Shown piece by piece: positions 49,189-62,433 of a stretch of 64,000 nucleotides of DNA. Location of the stretch: the NCBI GenBank assembly GCA_905250115.1, contig CAJNOI010000057.1:332283-396282 (forward strand), given 5' to 3'. The first letter of the stretch is position 1, and each line of letters begins with the position of its first letter. Below the pieces are notes generated by a model. That model was not told the DNA's origin and did not search any database. It was given only the letters and a program-made list of their open reading frames with translations. Made by a program: the position numbers and the translations under genes. Source of the DNA: Adineta steineri (taxonomy: Eukaryota > Rotifera > Eurotatoria > Adinetida > Adinetidae).

Positions 49189-51028
49189 TGAATTTTGAAT
49201 GATATTCGTTAAAAACATTGTAAAGATAATTTTTATGTTTAATAATCATCGTTTTAGAATATCCAATGCAACCATAAATTTTAATTGTAATCACATAGTA
49301 CAGAAAAATAGAGCCTCATTTTTTCTATCTTTCTCTAAAAAAAAGTATGTTCTTTTGACCCTTCCATAGAGAAATGAGATAGAAGCGACATTACTTTTTG
49401 ATACACCTAATTATTATTATTTTTAAAACTATATCTCTATAAGTAAAACTAAAGTTAAAACATAGACTATACCTAGTTTTTTGAAAAAATGTGTATATAA
49501 AAGGTAAAATGTGGATTCTGGAATCCAGTTTGGTTCATGTTGGTTTTGCGTTACTTGTTCTCACGACCCAAATCGTATTGGTTATTATTAACATTCCATG
49601 AAATACCATTAGAAAAATTATAGTCTTGAATGTTCTTGTAATTCCATCGAAATCTTTTTCTATTATTGTCCTTCACTCGATACCATAATAATAATTATAA
49701 AGCAAATTTTGTTTGACGCACTAAATTGCATTATACTATCATGCGCTATTACAGAATAATAATAATATAATATTTTATTTTGAACGAATGTACTTAAGAA
49801 TTATTCTTAAATATCATATTATTTTTAAAAAAATTCAGAATTTTTTTTTTGTATATTTATATATGAACTCTATATATTATTACAGATAAACATGTTTTAC
49901 ATGGTATCTGCTATTATTAAGAAATCGATCGGAATATGTAAAATATGGTTTGATCAATGATGATAGAGAAATTATTGAAGACCTACGTATTTACTTGATT
50001 TAATAATTTTTTTATAAGACAGTGAAGACTTTAAAATGACAATTATTAAGATGTTACCTTATAATTTAAATACTTATTTGTAGATAGATTTGAGCTATAT
50101 GATATGACTAATTCTTTAAATTAAATCAGAATTTTTTAAAAATAGAGCAGATGGTAGAATTCGAATAAGTTGAGTTTATAACGTATCAATATATACTGTA
50201 GAAAAGTTTTATTGAACTCGATTCCAATTATTAATCATATTAAATTCAACAAGTAAGTTTGAAAATTATTTCTAATTAAGAATATTAATACTGTGTTTAT
50301 TCATAATCTACATTGAGGTTTTTTTTTCAAACTATTTTTGAATAATTACAGAGAAACTATAAGTTTCTTTACCCATGATTAAAAGAAAATATTTAATTTG
50401 CGTACATGACGTATGTTTTCTATATAAACAAAAAACATTAGGTATGTCTGAATGTTTGTATTAGTCAGATAGTAAAAGAAAAAAAATCGTTCGAGAATTA
50501 ATACAATGAATTATAATTCAAAAATAAAAAGACGAAAATCGTACGATTTCTGTTTATTTGCACTGATAAAGTACATGCATATATATCTAGATATCGAATA
50601 TACGCGATCGAAAAAGTAATCATTCGATAATATTGTCATTATCTAAAATTATCTCTTATGTATGTCGAGAGCGCATATAGAGAGAACGTGGTCTCCATAT
50701 GTTTTTACATCGAATAAAAGATAAAAACACATGCGTTTAAGAACCTGCTAGAAAATACATGATGTCGATAGCAGTTAATTGTATGATTAAGTATGATAAA
50801 AATAACCTTGTTTACCTCATAATATCAAAGAAGAAGAAGAGAAAAAGAAAAAGAATTACGTATCTCTTGACCTCGAAAATATGCACTAACAGCAGATTCA
50901 TAATTTTTTCGTTTATTTGTCTCCAAGACAGCGAAGGACAGAGTTGAGCAGAATGCAAAAAAAAAGAAAATTAATAACTGTATATATGTAAACATGTTTT
51001 CTATCTTTTTTTTTCATTTTGTTTTTTC

Positions 51029-51044
51029 AGATTGATTTATAAAA
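51029..51044 (+). promoter_or_regulatory. Acceptor-like site before the FASN start codon
   Basis: A polypyrimidine run followed by CAG, then 14 bases to the ATG. It is either the end of a 5' UTR intron or a spliced-leader trans-splice acceptor. Similar sites precede several other genes in the window. Confidence 0.5.
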
Positions 51045-54000
51045 ATGTCATCGATAATTGGTGACAGTATTAAAACTAATGGTTATCATTTTTCAAATAC
51101 TAACGAACAGAATGATTTCGTAATAACTGGTGTTAGTGGTCGATTTCCTGAAGCAAATTCTATTGATGAATTTGCACATAATCTTTTTAATGGTATTGAT
51201 ATGGTTACAGCTGATGATCGTCGTTGGCCAGAAGGACAATATGGTCTTCCAACACGTAATGGAAAATTAAAAGAAGTTGATAGATTTGATGCTGCGTTTT
51301 TTAATGTTCATCCAAAACAAGCACATAATATGGATCCACAATTACGTCTTTTACTTGAAGTAACCTATGAAAGTATTTGTGATGCTGGAATTAATCCAAC
51401 AAAATTACGTGGTACAAAAACAGGTGTTTTTATTGGTGCAAGTGGTTCCGATGCTCAAACTGCTTTTTCATCAGATCCACAAACACTTGAAGGTTATAGT
51501 ATGACTGGCTGTGCAACATCAATGTTTGCTAATCGACTTAGTTATTTTTTTGACTTCAAAGGACCATCATATACAGTTGATACGGCTTGTTCATCAAGTC
51601 TTTTAGCACTTGATTGCGCTTTAAATGCACTTCGTAGTGGTGCATGTGATTCAGCAATTGTTGGTGGTGTTAATCTTTGTTTTCGTCCTCAAACATCATT
51701 ACAATTTCTTAAATTACAAATGTTGTCAAATGATGGTGCATGTCGAGCATTTGATTCAAGTGGAACTGGTTATGTTCGATCGGAAACAGTTGCAACTGTA
51801 TTTATACAAAAACGTCAAGATGCTAAACGTTTATATGCAACAGTATTACATTCAAAAACAAATACAGATGGATGGAAAAAAGATGGTATTACATTTCCAA
51901 GTGGTGCCATGCAAAAAACTTTACTTGAAAATATTTATAATGAAATACATCTTGATCCTAATCTTGTTGGTTATGTTGAAGCACATGGTACAGGAACACG
52001 TGCTGGTGATCCACAAGAAATAAATTCAATTGCACAAGTATTTTGTAGTAAACGTGAACAACCATTATTAATTGGTTCAACAAAATCAAATATGGGTCAT
52101 CCTGAACCAGCATCAGGTGTTGCTGCTTTAGCAAAATTACTTGTTGCTATACAAGATGGACATTTACCAGGTAAATATATATATTTAAATTTATATACAT
52201 ATATACATTTTTGAATATATTTTAATAATTAGCTAATTTACATTACAATTCACCAAATACAGATATACAAGGTCTTACTGATGGACGTCTTAAAGTTGTC
52301 ACAGAAAAAACTGAGTAAATATTGTTTAATAAAAAATTTCTGATAAGATAATTATATGTATTTTTATTAGATTACCAAATAATTTAATGGCAATAAATTC
52401 ATTTGGTTTTGGTGGTGCTAATGTTCATGCTGTTCTTGATGTAAATCGTAATCGAAAAGAAATCGAAAATTCTTCACGAAATGAAACACGTATTGCAATT
52501 ACATGTGCACGTACAGCTGATGGATGTGAAAATATTCTTAAACGTTTAAAACAATCAGAAAATAATATTGAATTACAAGCATTAATGACAGAAAATTCTT
52601 TTCATCCATCACATACACATCCATATCGTGGTTTTACACTTTTAAATTCTACAGAATCATCAACGATAGTTCAGGTATAGAGTCTTAGTTTTTGTTTTTA
52701 TAAAATTTGTTTCTTTTTGTTATAGAAATGTAATAATGAACGACGACCAATATGGTTTATATTTTCTGGTATGGGTACACAATGGTCTGGTATGGGTCGT
52801 GATTTAATGGAATTGAAAATATTTCGTCAATCAATTGAAAAAAGTGCAGTTGTACTTGAAAAATATAATATTGATTTATTTAAACTTATTTTACAATCAA
52901 CCCCAGCTGATCTTGATCAACCAATAAATAGTTTTGTTAGTATTGCTGCTATACAGATTGCATTAGTTGATTGTTTAAAAACTATGGGTGTACAACCAGA
53001 TGGAATTGTTGGACATAGTGTTGGAGAATTAGGTAAAAAAAAGAAATATTTTCAAAGATAAAAATTATATAAAGCGATTTTTTTTCTTCTTTCGTTTAGG
53101 TTGTGCTTATGCTGATGGTTGTTTTACAGCTGAAGAAACAATTTTAGCTGCTTATTTTCGTGGTAAATGTATTCAAGAAGCAAATCTTCCAGCCGGTGCT
53201 ATGGCTGCTGTTGGTTTAACATGGGAAGAATGTAAAGAAATGTGTCCATCAGATATATCACCAGCTTGTCATAATGCAATTGATACAGTAACAATCTCAG
53301 GTCCAAAACAAAGTGTTGAAAATTTTGTTGCTGAACTTAAAGAAAAAAAAATTTTTGCTAAAGAAGTCGCCTGCAATCAAGTTGCTTTTCATTCACATTA
53401 TATGATGGAAATTGCACCATTATTAAGAAAATGTTTAGAAAATGTTATTCATAGCCCACCTAAACAACGTTCATCAAGATGGATATCATCAAGTGTACCT
53501 GAAAATCGTTGGAATACACCATTAGCATCAACATCATCGCCAGATTATCATGTAAATAATTTATGTAGTCCAGTTCTATTTCAAGAAGCATTAAAACATA
53601 TTCCATCCAATGCTCTTACAATTGAATTAGCACCACATTGTCTTCTTTTAGCTATTATTAAACGATCATTAAGTACAGATTGTGTACATTTAAATTTTAT
53701 GAAACGTGGTACACATAATCATATAAATTATTTTTATACAAACTTAGGTAAACTATATAATGAAGGTGCAAATATAGATATTATGATAAATTATCCTCAA
53801 ATTGAATATCCAGTACCAGTTAGTGTTCCATTTATATCTCCATTAATAGCATCTCAATGGGATCATTCACAACAATGGAAAATTCCAACATTTGAAATGT
53901 TTACACAATCAGGTTCAGCTCAACAAGCTAAACATGAAATTGATCTTAATGATGGTAGTGAATATTCATTTATAATTGGACATCAAATTGATGGTCGTTG

Positions 54001-57000
54001 TTTATTTCCTGCAACTGGTTATCTTGTTTTAGTATGGAAAACATTTGCTAAATTACATAATTATGAAGATTATAGACAAATGTCTGTTTTATTTGAACAA
54101 GTACAAATACATCGTGCAACAATATGTTCATTAACAACAAAAGTTATTTTTTATGTTAATATTTTACCAACAAATGGTACATTTGAAATTATTGAAAATA
54201 ATACAATTATTGTTACTGGAAAAATATCATTAAGTGAACAATTAACAATGCAAAAATTTCATAAACATGATGAAATGAATTCAAAAGATAATAATTATTT
54301 ACAAACAAATGAAATTTATCGAGATTTTAATCTTCGTGGTTATGAATATTCAGGTTTCTTTCGTGGAATTAAACAAATAAATATTGATGGAACAAATGGT
54401 GAATTAACTTGGAATAATGATTGGATATCCTATCTTGATACAATGTTACAAGTACATCTTATACCATCAAAAGGTTTACAATTACCAACACGTATTGATT
54501 CATTACGTATTGATCCAAAATTACATGCAGAATCCATATCATCATCAACATCAACATGTTCAGTTTATGTTGACTATTGGAATAGTCTTTGTTTTTCAGG
54601 TGGTATTGAATTAATTGGTTTACATTGTACAGGTACATCGAAAAAAAATAAACAACAAAATACAATACTTGAATCATATTTATTTACACCATTTAATAAT
54701 GAAACTATTGATAATGAACTTAATAGTTGTTTATATTTAATACTTGAAAATACATTAACAACAACATTATCTTTATGTCAAATTGGAAATGAAAAATTAA
54801 GTGAAGAAATTTTTAATTTCTATTCACAACAACCATCGATTAAATCATTTGAGTATACACTTATTACATCTTTGCCAGCAGAAGAAATGAATTCAAAATT
54901 AAATTTAATTGAGAATTTATCTTCAATAACAACATCAGTTGATTTAGTTATAGTTAATAAAACTGAAACAAATACATATGATTGGGAAAAATTATTTTCT
55001 ACATGTAAAACAAATGGTTTTCTTCTTGTTTCATCGGATGTTAACATACCAACAGATCAATTTCAAAATGCTAGTTTTATTCAAGTAGCACAAAGAAAAA
55101 ATTATCAATTATGGAAAAAATTATTAAATGAAAATCTTAATGATACAGTTGTTTATTTAGATGAAAAAAATTTTCAATGGATTGAACAAATTAAAACATT
55201 ATTAACAAATTCTTCAATACAACGTATTTGGCTTGTATCTAAGCAATTAGATAATGGTATTCTTGGATTTTTTAATTGTTTAAGACGTGAACCTGGTGGA
55301 CAAGCACTTCGATGTATACAAATTCAAGATTCGGAAAATATTCTCAATGAAAATATATTAAAAACATTAAAGATTAAAGATTTAGCTGTTAATATCTATC
55401 GAAATGGTGTATGGGGATCATATGTTCATCAACATTTACAAACATCGAATGATTCAGCATGGATCGAAACTGATAATGCTCATGTTAATGTATTAAATCG
55501 TGGTGATTTATCATCACTTACATGGTTACAATCACCTATAATAACAAATGAAAATAAAGATAATCCTTATTTAGATACATGTACTGTACATTATGCATCA
55601 CTTAATTTTCGAGATATTATGTTAGCTACTGGAAAATTAAGTCCAGAAGCAATACCTGGATATTTAAAAATGCAAGGTTGTTTATTAGGTCTTGAATTTG
55701 CTGGATTAGATTCAAAGGGTCAACGAGTTATGGGTCTTCTATCAGCTAAAGGTTTGGCTACAAAAGTTGCAATAGATAAACGTTATTCTTGGCATGTACC
55801 TGAGCATTGGACACTTGAACAAGCATCAACAATTCCAGTTGTTTATGCAACAGCTTATTATGCACTTGTTATACGTGGTCAAATAAAACGTGGTGAAAAA
55901 GTTCTTATTCATGCTGGTACAGGTGGTGTTGGTACAGCAGCTATATCAATTGCTTATAGTTATGATTGTGAAGTATTTACAACAGTTAGTTCAAATGAAA
56001 AACGTGAATATCTTAAAAAATTATTTCCACGTTTAAATGATGAACATATTTGTAATTCACGTGATACAACATTTGAACAACAAATACGATTTATTACAAA
56101 AGGTAAAGGTGTTGATATTGTACTTAATTCATTAGCTGAAGATAAACTTCAAGCATCCGTTCGTTTACTTGCCCAACATGGTCGATTTTTAGAAATTGGT
56201 AAATTTGATTTATCACAAAATAATCCATTAGGTATGAGTATCTTTCTTAAAAATACAACATTTCATGGAATTTTACTTGATTCATTATTTGAAAATGCAA
56301 CTGATGATTGGTTACGTGTACATGAACTTGTTGAAAAAGGTATTGAAAATGGTGTTGTTCGTCCATTACAAAGCAATGTATTTAATGCAAATGAAATTGA
56401 ACAAGCATTTCGTTTTATGTCACAAGGAAAACATATGGGAAAAGTTGTTATTAAAATTTATGATGAAACTAAACCATTAGTACGTGCTTTACGTAAAACA
56501 TGGTTTTCACCGAATAAAACTTATATAATTACTGGTGGTCTTGGTGGTTTTGGTCTTGAATTAACTGAATGGCTTGTTGAACGTGGTGCACGAAATTTAA
56601 TTCTTTGTTCTCGTAGTGGTATTCGTACAGGATATCAATTAAAAAAATTAACATATTTACAAACATTTTTTCAAGCAAATATATCAATATCAAAATTAAA
56701 TATAACAAATGAAAAAGAATGTGAAGAATTAATTGCAAAACAATCTTTACCTATTGGTGGAATATTTCATTTAGCAGCTGTTTTACAAGATGGTTTATTT
56801 GAAAATTTAACCGCTGATCAATTTGAAGAAGTTATTGATATTAAATATAATGGAACAAAATATTTAGATAAATTTACACGACTACATTCACAAAAAACAT
56901 TAGATTATTTTATTGTTTTTTCATCGATTAGTTGTGGACGTGGTAATGCTGGACAAACAAATTATGGTTATGCTAATTCAACTATGGAACGTATTTGTGA

Positions 57001-58573
57001 ACAACGACAAAAAGATGGTTTACCAGCTTTAGCAATACAATGGGGAGCTATTGGCGATGTTGGTATGGTTATTGAAAATTTAGGTTCAAATGATACAGTT
57101 GTTGGAGGTACTTTACCACAACGAATGACATCATGTTTAGAAACGATAGATTATTTTCTTCAACAATCAACACATATTCCTGTTGTTTCATCGTATGTAC
57201 TTGCTGAAAAATTACAAAAAACATCTGGATCATCAACAGCTTCAGCAAGTTTACTTGAAACAATTGCCAATATTCTTGGTATATCTGATGCAAGTACAAT
57301 GTCATCGGATAGTACATTAGCTGATCTAGGTTTAGATTCATTGGGTAGTGTGGAAATCAAACAGTTACTTGAACAAAAATATGCTGTATCATTAGCTAAT
57401 TCAAAAGAAATTCAACAATTAACTGTTAAACGTTTAAGAGAAATTGATTCAGGTTCATCATCTTCTACATCCGCAGCAGCAGCAACAATAAACAATACAG
57501 AAAGAAAACCATCAGTATCAGCATCATCAATCGACCTTAAACAATTATTACCAAAAGATTTATTAATTTTATTAAATGAAAAAATTCAATCAAATAAATA
57601 TCAACATTTATTTCTAATTCATCCTATTGAAGGTCATGTACAAATGTTAAAAGATCTTGCACAACGTTTACCAATTACTGTATTTGGACTTCAATCTACA
57701 AGTGATGTACCTACTACATCGATTGAAGATATTGCTGCATATTATATCAAAGTAAATATATACATATAAATTCTTTTTTTTTTATTAATTATTTCTTTTT
57801 AGAAAATAATTGAAACACAACCAACTGGTCCATATTTAATTGGTGGATATTCATTTGGTGCTTGTATTGCTGTTGAAATTGCTTTACAACTTCCAACAAT
57901 TGCACATCTTTTATTACTTGATGGTAGTCATTCATATGTTGCTACACATACAAAACAATATCGAGCAAAATTCAATGAACCAAATCATGCTGAAGCTGCA
58001 GTGGTATGTATATTTATATAATTTTTTTTTTTAATTAATATTTTTTTCTCTTTTCAGCTTTATGCTTTTCTACAACAATATATACCAAATTTAGATCAGA
58101 AAAAGGTTAGATTAAATAAATATAATAATAAATTTTTATTTGATTTGAAATTCTATTTTAGATTCTATTTGAATTAGCAAATCTTTCATCTTATAATGAA
58201 CGTTTGCAATATGCTGCTCAACTTCTTGATCAAACAGTTCATATTGGTAAAGATAATATAATTTTAATTGCTAAACAATTTCACAATAAATTATTATTGG
58301 CGGAAAAATATATTCCATCAAAAAAAATACAATGTCAAACAACATTATTTCGTGTACAAACAGGTAGTGAATATAGTCAAACAATTGGAGATGATTATGG
58401 ACTATCAACAGTATGTATTTGACTCACTTTTTTTCTTTCTATAACAAATTAAAAAATTTTAGGTATGTCAAAATCCACCACAAGTTCTAGTCATTCCAGG
58501 AGATCATCGAACATTTTTACAGGGTGAAAATGTGCAAGTTTTAGCTGATCAGATTAATACCGTTGTTTTATAA
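51045..58573 (+). CDS. FASN: Type I fatty acid synthase, animal type, all domains
   Basis: Cytosolic multifunctional enzyme making palmitate from acetyl- and malonyl-CoA with NADPH. Exons: 51045-52170, 52233-52314, 52371-52674, 52726-53032, 53100-57751, 57803-58003, 58058-58105, 58162-58410, 58463-58573; total 2360 codons (2359 aa; human 2511). Domain order with active-site signatures: ketosynthase about 25-430 (Cys in DTACSSS, His in EAHGTGT and in SNMGHPE); malonyl/acetyl transferase about 510-830 (Ser in GHSVGE); dehydratase from about 890 ([14 protein letters not shown], later Asp in YLDTMLQ); a pseudo-methyltransferase/linker region; enoyl reductase (HAGTGGVG near 1544); ketoreductase (TGGLGGFG near 1750, NYGYANS); acyl carrier site [10 protein letters not shown] near 2015; thioesterase from about 2110 (HPIEGH, Ser in GYSFGA, His in GDHRTF). 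Every catalytic residue checked is present, so a complete enzyme is expected. Exon 5 alone is 4.65 kb, remarkable in an intron-dense genome. The ATG is the first after the acceptor at 51030. Confidence 0.97.
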
Positions 58574-59462
58574 CAGTTGATGAAGATCGTGCAATGATTT
58601 TTATTTATTTCGACGATGATGATAAACAAAAACACATGATAAATGTGTTGTTGTTGTTGTTTTTGTAGTATTTTAATTTTTTTTTTTCTCGTTTTTGTGT
58701 TGTTTTCTATCATTGGTTTTTCTCATTGTGATATATAACTTCATGATCATATGATCGTTTGAAAAGTACTTTCAACGAACAATAAAAACATGATGAAAAA
58801 ATTTTTCTATTTGCATGATTTCACTACCTAGCAAAATTTTTCAATTAATTTCATGCACAAAAGTAAAAATACTGAATTTTTATTCTTAATCCATACAAGA
58901 GACTAAATAGTTTAACTGTCATAATTATTAAAATTCATTCGTCGAACAATAACAGTACATATATGATGTTACAACTAGTTGAAGGAGAACGATACTATCA
59001 GCTGTTTATTTTATTAACTATGACCATGACCGGCTAACGGTTACTCTCGCAGGACAAAGATTTAAATTAATGAGTAACAGAATCATTAGGCGTGTTCAGT
59101 ACTCTTGATTACTGAGCTGCCGAACGACATCATTTTCACTCTTCGTTACTAGATGCTTTAAAACTTGTTACGTTGAAAAGTTTCATTCTCGAAATCATCA
59201 TATTCAGAATGTCAAACTCTTTCCATTGGAACAGCAAAACATGAAGAAATTCTATAACGTTCGACTATGCTGCTACACTAATTCTTAAAATTAGTACTTT
59301 CAGAATAATCATCAATATTCATATATTTTTGTAGAAAACACAGTGATATATAGTGACATCTTCCACACTCAATTTCTATTCGTCATTAAGCTCCAAGAAA
59401 CACATGAATGTCAAACAAGTAAATAATAAATAAATACCCAAATGATTGATTTTCAGCAAAAA
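58574..59462. other. Intergenic region between FASN and the assembly gap
   Basis: FASN 3' UTR and spacer, AT-rich, with a polyadenylation-like AATAAA near 58781. The last bases before the gap (TTTTCAGCAAAAA) look like an intron acceptor and could start an exon of the gene that continues after the gap. Confidence 0.4.
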
Positions 59463-59562
59463 NNNNNNNNNNNNNNNNNNNNNNNNNNNNNNNNNNNNNN
59501 NNNNNNNNNNNNNNNNNNNNNNNNNNNNNNNNNNNNNNNNNNNNNNNNNNNNNNNNNNNNNN
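59463..59562. other. Assembly gap of 100 N
   Basis: Exactly 100 N. A round number usually marks a gap of unknown true length, so the two flanks may not be as close as drawn. Confidence 0.98.
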
Positions 59563-60891
59563 GATGATGATGATGATATTGATGGTAGTAATGAAGATGA
59601 TTGTTCTCAAAGACGAATTTCAAATAATAAAAAAATACGTTTATTAATGAAACGAAAAAAAACTATTGTTACTGATCGAAATAAATTACTTCGAAAAAAT
59701 CGTAATGATGAATTTCGACCAATTATGATTAATCAATTTTTTCTCTCAGCAATGAATAATGATAATATTATGTTAAGTGAACTTTATGATAAAATGAATA
59801 TATCATCAACAATAATTAAAACAGTTAAATCTGATTCAAATGATATTTTATCATCGAGTCTCAATTCAAATGATTTCGTTTGTGATCCATTGTATATTGA
59901 TACAATTAATTCAGCAATAGCATCAAGTATGTTTGATTTAAAAAAATAAAGAATATCGGTTAGAGTCGGAAAATTTTGATTATCATTTGTGAATAAGTAA
60001 GTTACTGAACATTAGATAGGGTTAATGGTTTATTCATTTCTAGTAATGCATGATAATCAATAATCTAAAATATTTATTTCCTTTATAAATCTATTTTCTT
60101 TATATATAGATGATAATGATATCTCACCATCGTCTGATATGAATACAACAATTAAATCTAGTCAATTATTAACTCCAACTAGTCTTGCATCATCTTCAAC
60201 AATCAATTTAACCAGTACACCAATACGATCTCGTACAAACAGTATATCAAGTAATTCAAGCATTTTAATTAATGCTGCTAATCTTCTTCTTGATACACCA
60301 AATGAATATTCTTATCTTGATTCAACCAAAGTCAATGCATTTATTAATGAAAATAATACAAATACGAAAGTTGATGATGTAATACCATCACCAACAAAAT
60401 TAATTCGTAAACGAAGATTAACTATTGAATATCCATTTCCATTTCTTGTTGAACAAGCTAAAAAACAACGAATGACACCAAAAAAACTTCAAGATGAATT
60501 ATCGAAACATCGACCACTATCACCTGAATATCATTATTCACCATTTGATAATTCAATAGATTTACCAAATGATAATTTCAATGATTTAACATTATCATCC
60601 AATTCTTTAATTGTATCAAAACGACAACATGCAATTGATTTTCGTCATTTACAAACAAATATGCAAAAAATTATATTTAAACAATTTGAAACTGATAAGA
60701 ATCTATTTTTTAGTGAAATTTATTCAAATATTCATCATGATGATAATCAATCGTCAATCTCATCATCCGATATTGGAATTTGTTTTGCTGCTTTACTTAA
60801 TAATGCTGTACGATATCAATTTCGTCTTGAATCGAATGATATACATGATGATATTGGTATTCTATCTCCTATTATTAACAATAAACAATAA
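59563..60891 (+). CDS. Partial nuclear protein, possible kleisin (condensin CAP-H-like) C-terminus
   Basis: The 5' end is lost in the gap. Exons 59563-59926 and 60110-60891; the junction uses a GTATGT donor and keeps the frame. The first exon starts with an Asp run and a basic patch (KKIRLLMKRKKT). The second is Ser/Thr/Pro-rich, with a basic cluster RKRRLTIEYPFPFLVEQAKK. The last 90 residues are helical: IDFRHLQTNMQKIIFKQF, then DIGICFAALLNNAVRYQFRL and DIHDDIGI. That end resembles the C-terminal winged-helix of condensin CAP-H kleisins (a K-L-M/I-W helix, then CFxxLLxLAN and a D-D-I/L patch). The likeness is weak and was judged by eye; REC8/RAD21-type kleisins or an unrelated protein remain possible. 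Confidence 0.55.
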
Positions 60892-61291
60892 TTAGAAATA
60901 TTTTTTCAGTAAAAAATTTTTGTTTTGTATATATAAATGTATGAATAGAAAATAAGAATAAACAAAATATTTCTTTGTATATATTCATTTTATCAACGGT
61001 TCATAATCTAATATTTTGTTACCTCTCAATTGTTATGAATAATATCAAATATAAAATATCATGGCAGATGTCGTCATTCAGCTATTGTTCTTCGTATAAT
61101 AAAAGATAAACAGTATAAGTATCTATTGGTTCGATTAAATCTCATTTAAACTAATAATGTTTCTTTTGTTTATCATCATGAGAGAAAAATAGTTTATGGA
61201 TCTTAAAGATAAGGAAAATGAAGAGAAATATAGAAGCGTGTGTGTGTGTTTTATTTTTGTCTTTTACCATCTTATTTTAGATTTAACAGAT
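60892..61291. other. Spacer before GSTZ1
   Basis: 0.4 kb of AT-rich spacer with a short GT run near 61239-61249. No gene. It ends with CTTATTTTAG, an acceptor-like string 11 bases before the GSTZ1 ATG. Confidence 0.4.
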
Positions 61292-62433
61292 ATGACGAAT
61301 TCCGGAACAAAAGTAAATAGATGACTTACTTTTAAACAAAAAAATTTTTTTTTCTAATTACATTAGCCAATTTTATATTCATACTATCGAAGTTCATGTT
61401 CTTATCGAGTTCGAATTGGTAAGGTTAATTGAACATACAAAAAAGAAAGAATTATATTATTTACTTTGCTATTAGCATTAAACTTAAAAAATATAAGTTA
61501 TTCTCAGGAAATAGTTAATCTTCTTAAAGGTGAAAACGTACGTAATTAAATCGTTTGTTTTTTTTGATAATCCATTATCGTTTTATAGAAAACCGAGACT
61601 TACAAAAAATACAATCCAAAAGGTGAAGTTCCAGTAAGTAAAGAATTCGTTTTTTGTATTTGAAAATTTATTGAAAAAGAATATTTAGGCACTTATTATT
61701 GATGGAAAAACACTTGTACAATCGGTATACAAGTTCAAATAAACATTAATAATATCTATATATAAATTATTTTGTATAGGTTCCTATTATTGAATATATT
61801 GATGACACACATCAATATAAACCTCGACTTTTACCGGAAGACTCTTATAAACGTTATCAGGTTAGATAAAACAAAAGGAAAAGAATTTGAAAATTCTTTT
61901 TTTTTGCGGTTATAAATTAGGCTCGTATGATTAGTGAAATAATTGCATCTGGTATTCAGGTAGTTTATATAAATTTGTATTTATTATATTAATCGTGTTT
62001 TTTCTTAATTCAAAAGCCATTACAAAATAATAGTGTTCTTAAACGTGTTGGTGAAGAGAAAAAAACTGAATGGGCACATGATTTTATAAAAAATGGACTC
62101 GATGGTAAATAAATTAATATATGCATACTTTTTTTCACTAAACATTTTTCTTCTAGCCCTAGAAAAAGCTCTTGAAGAATCAGCTGGACGTTACTGTGTA
62201 GGTGATGAAGTTTCAATAGCTGATTGTTGTCTTGTACCACAAATTTACAATGCACGACGGTTTGTATTTATTTATTTTTATTTATGATTAATAATTATTT
62301 TCTATTTAGATTTAATGTTGATTTAACACCATATCCTATTATGACAGCTATTGATGAAAGATTAAGTCACATTCCTGCATTCAAACAAGCACATCCAAAT
62401 CAACAACCTGATTTTCCTGGTGAAGGAAATTAG
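61292..62433 (+). CDS. GSTZ1: Maleylacetoacetate isomerase (zeta-class GST)
   Basis: Cytosolic/mitochondrial enzyme of tyrosine breakdown converting maleylacetoacetate to fumarylacetoacetate with glutathione. Ten small exons: 61292-61312, 61367-61418, 61476-61537, 61589-61633, 61689-61724, 61780-61860, 61921-61959, 62017-62104, 62157-62259, 62310-62433. They total 217 codons, 216 aa, the same length as human GSTZ1. The catalytic motif SSCSYRVRI (zeta-class SSCxWRVRIAL) spans exon 2. The thioredoxin-fold segment continues with YNPKGEVP and the cis-Pro/glutathione segment VPIIEYID. The helical domain carries [46 protein letters not shown] and VDLTPYP. The first exon encodes only seven residues. 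Nothing appears broken. Confidence 0.95.

Larger units (their letters stand above)
47901..51044. other. Gene-poor region upstream of FASN
   Basis: 3.1 kb of AT-rich sequence. The only coding-like piece is a possible isolated exon at 49093-49188. The right end should contain the FASN promoter; a T-rich stretch ending TTTTTTCAG (acceptor at 51029-51030) sits 14 bases before the FASN ATG. Confidence 0.45.

Noticed and set aside
54417-57360. Several open frames antisense or out of frame within FASN
   Set aside because: Shadows of the 4.65 kb FASN exon; no independent start, splice or composition signal.
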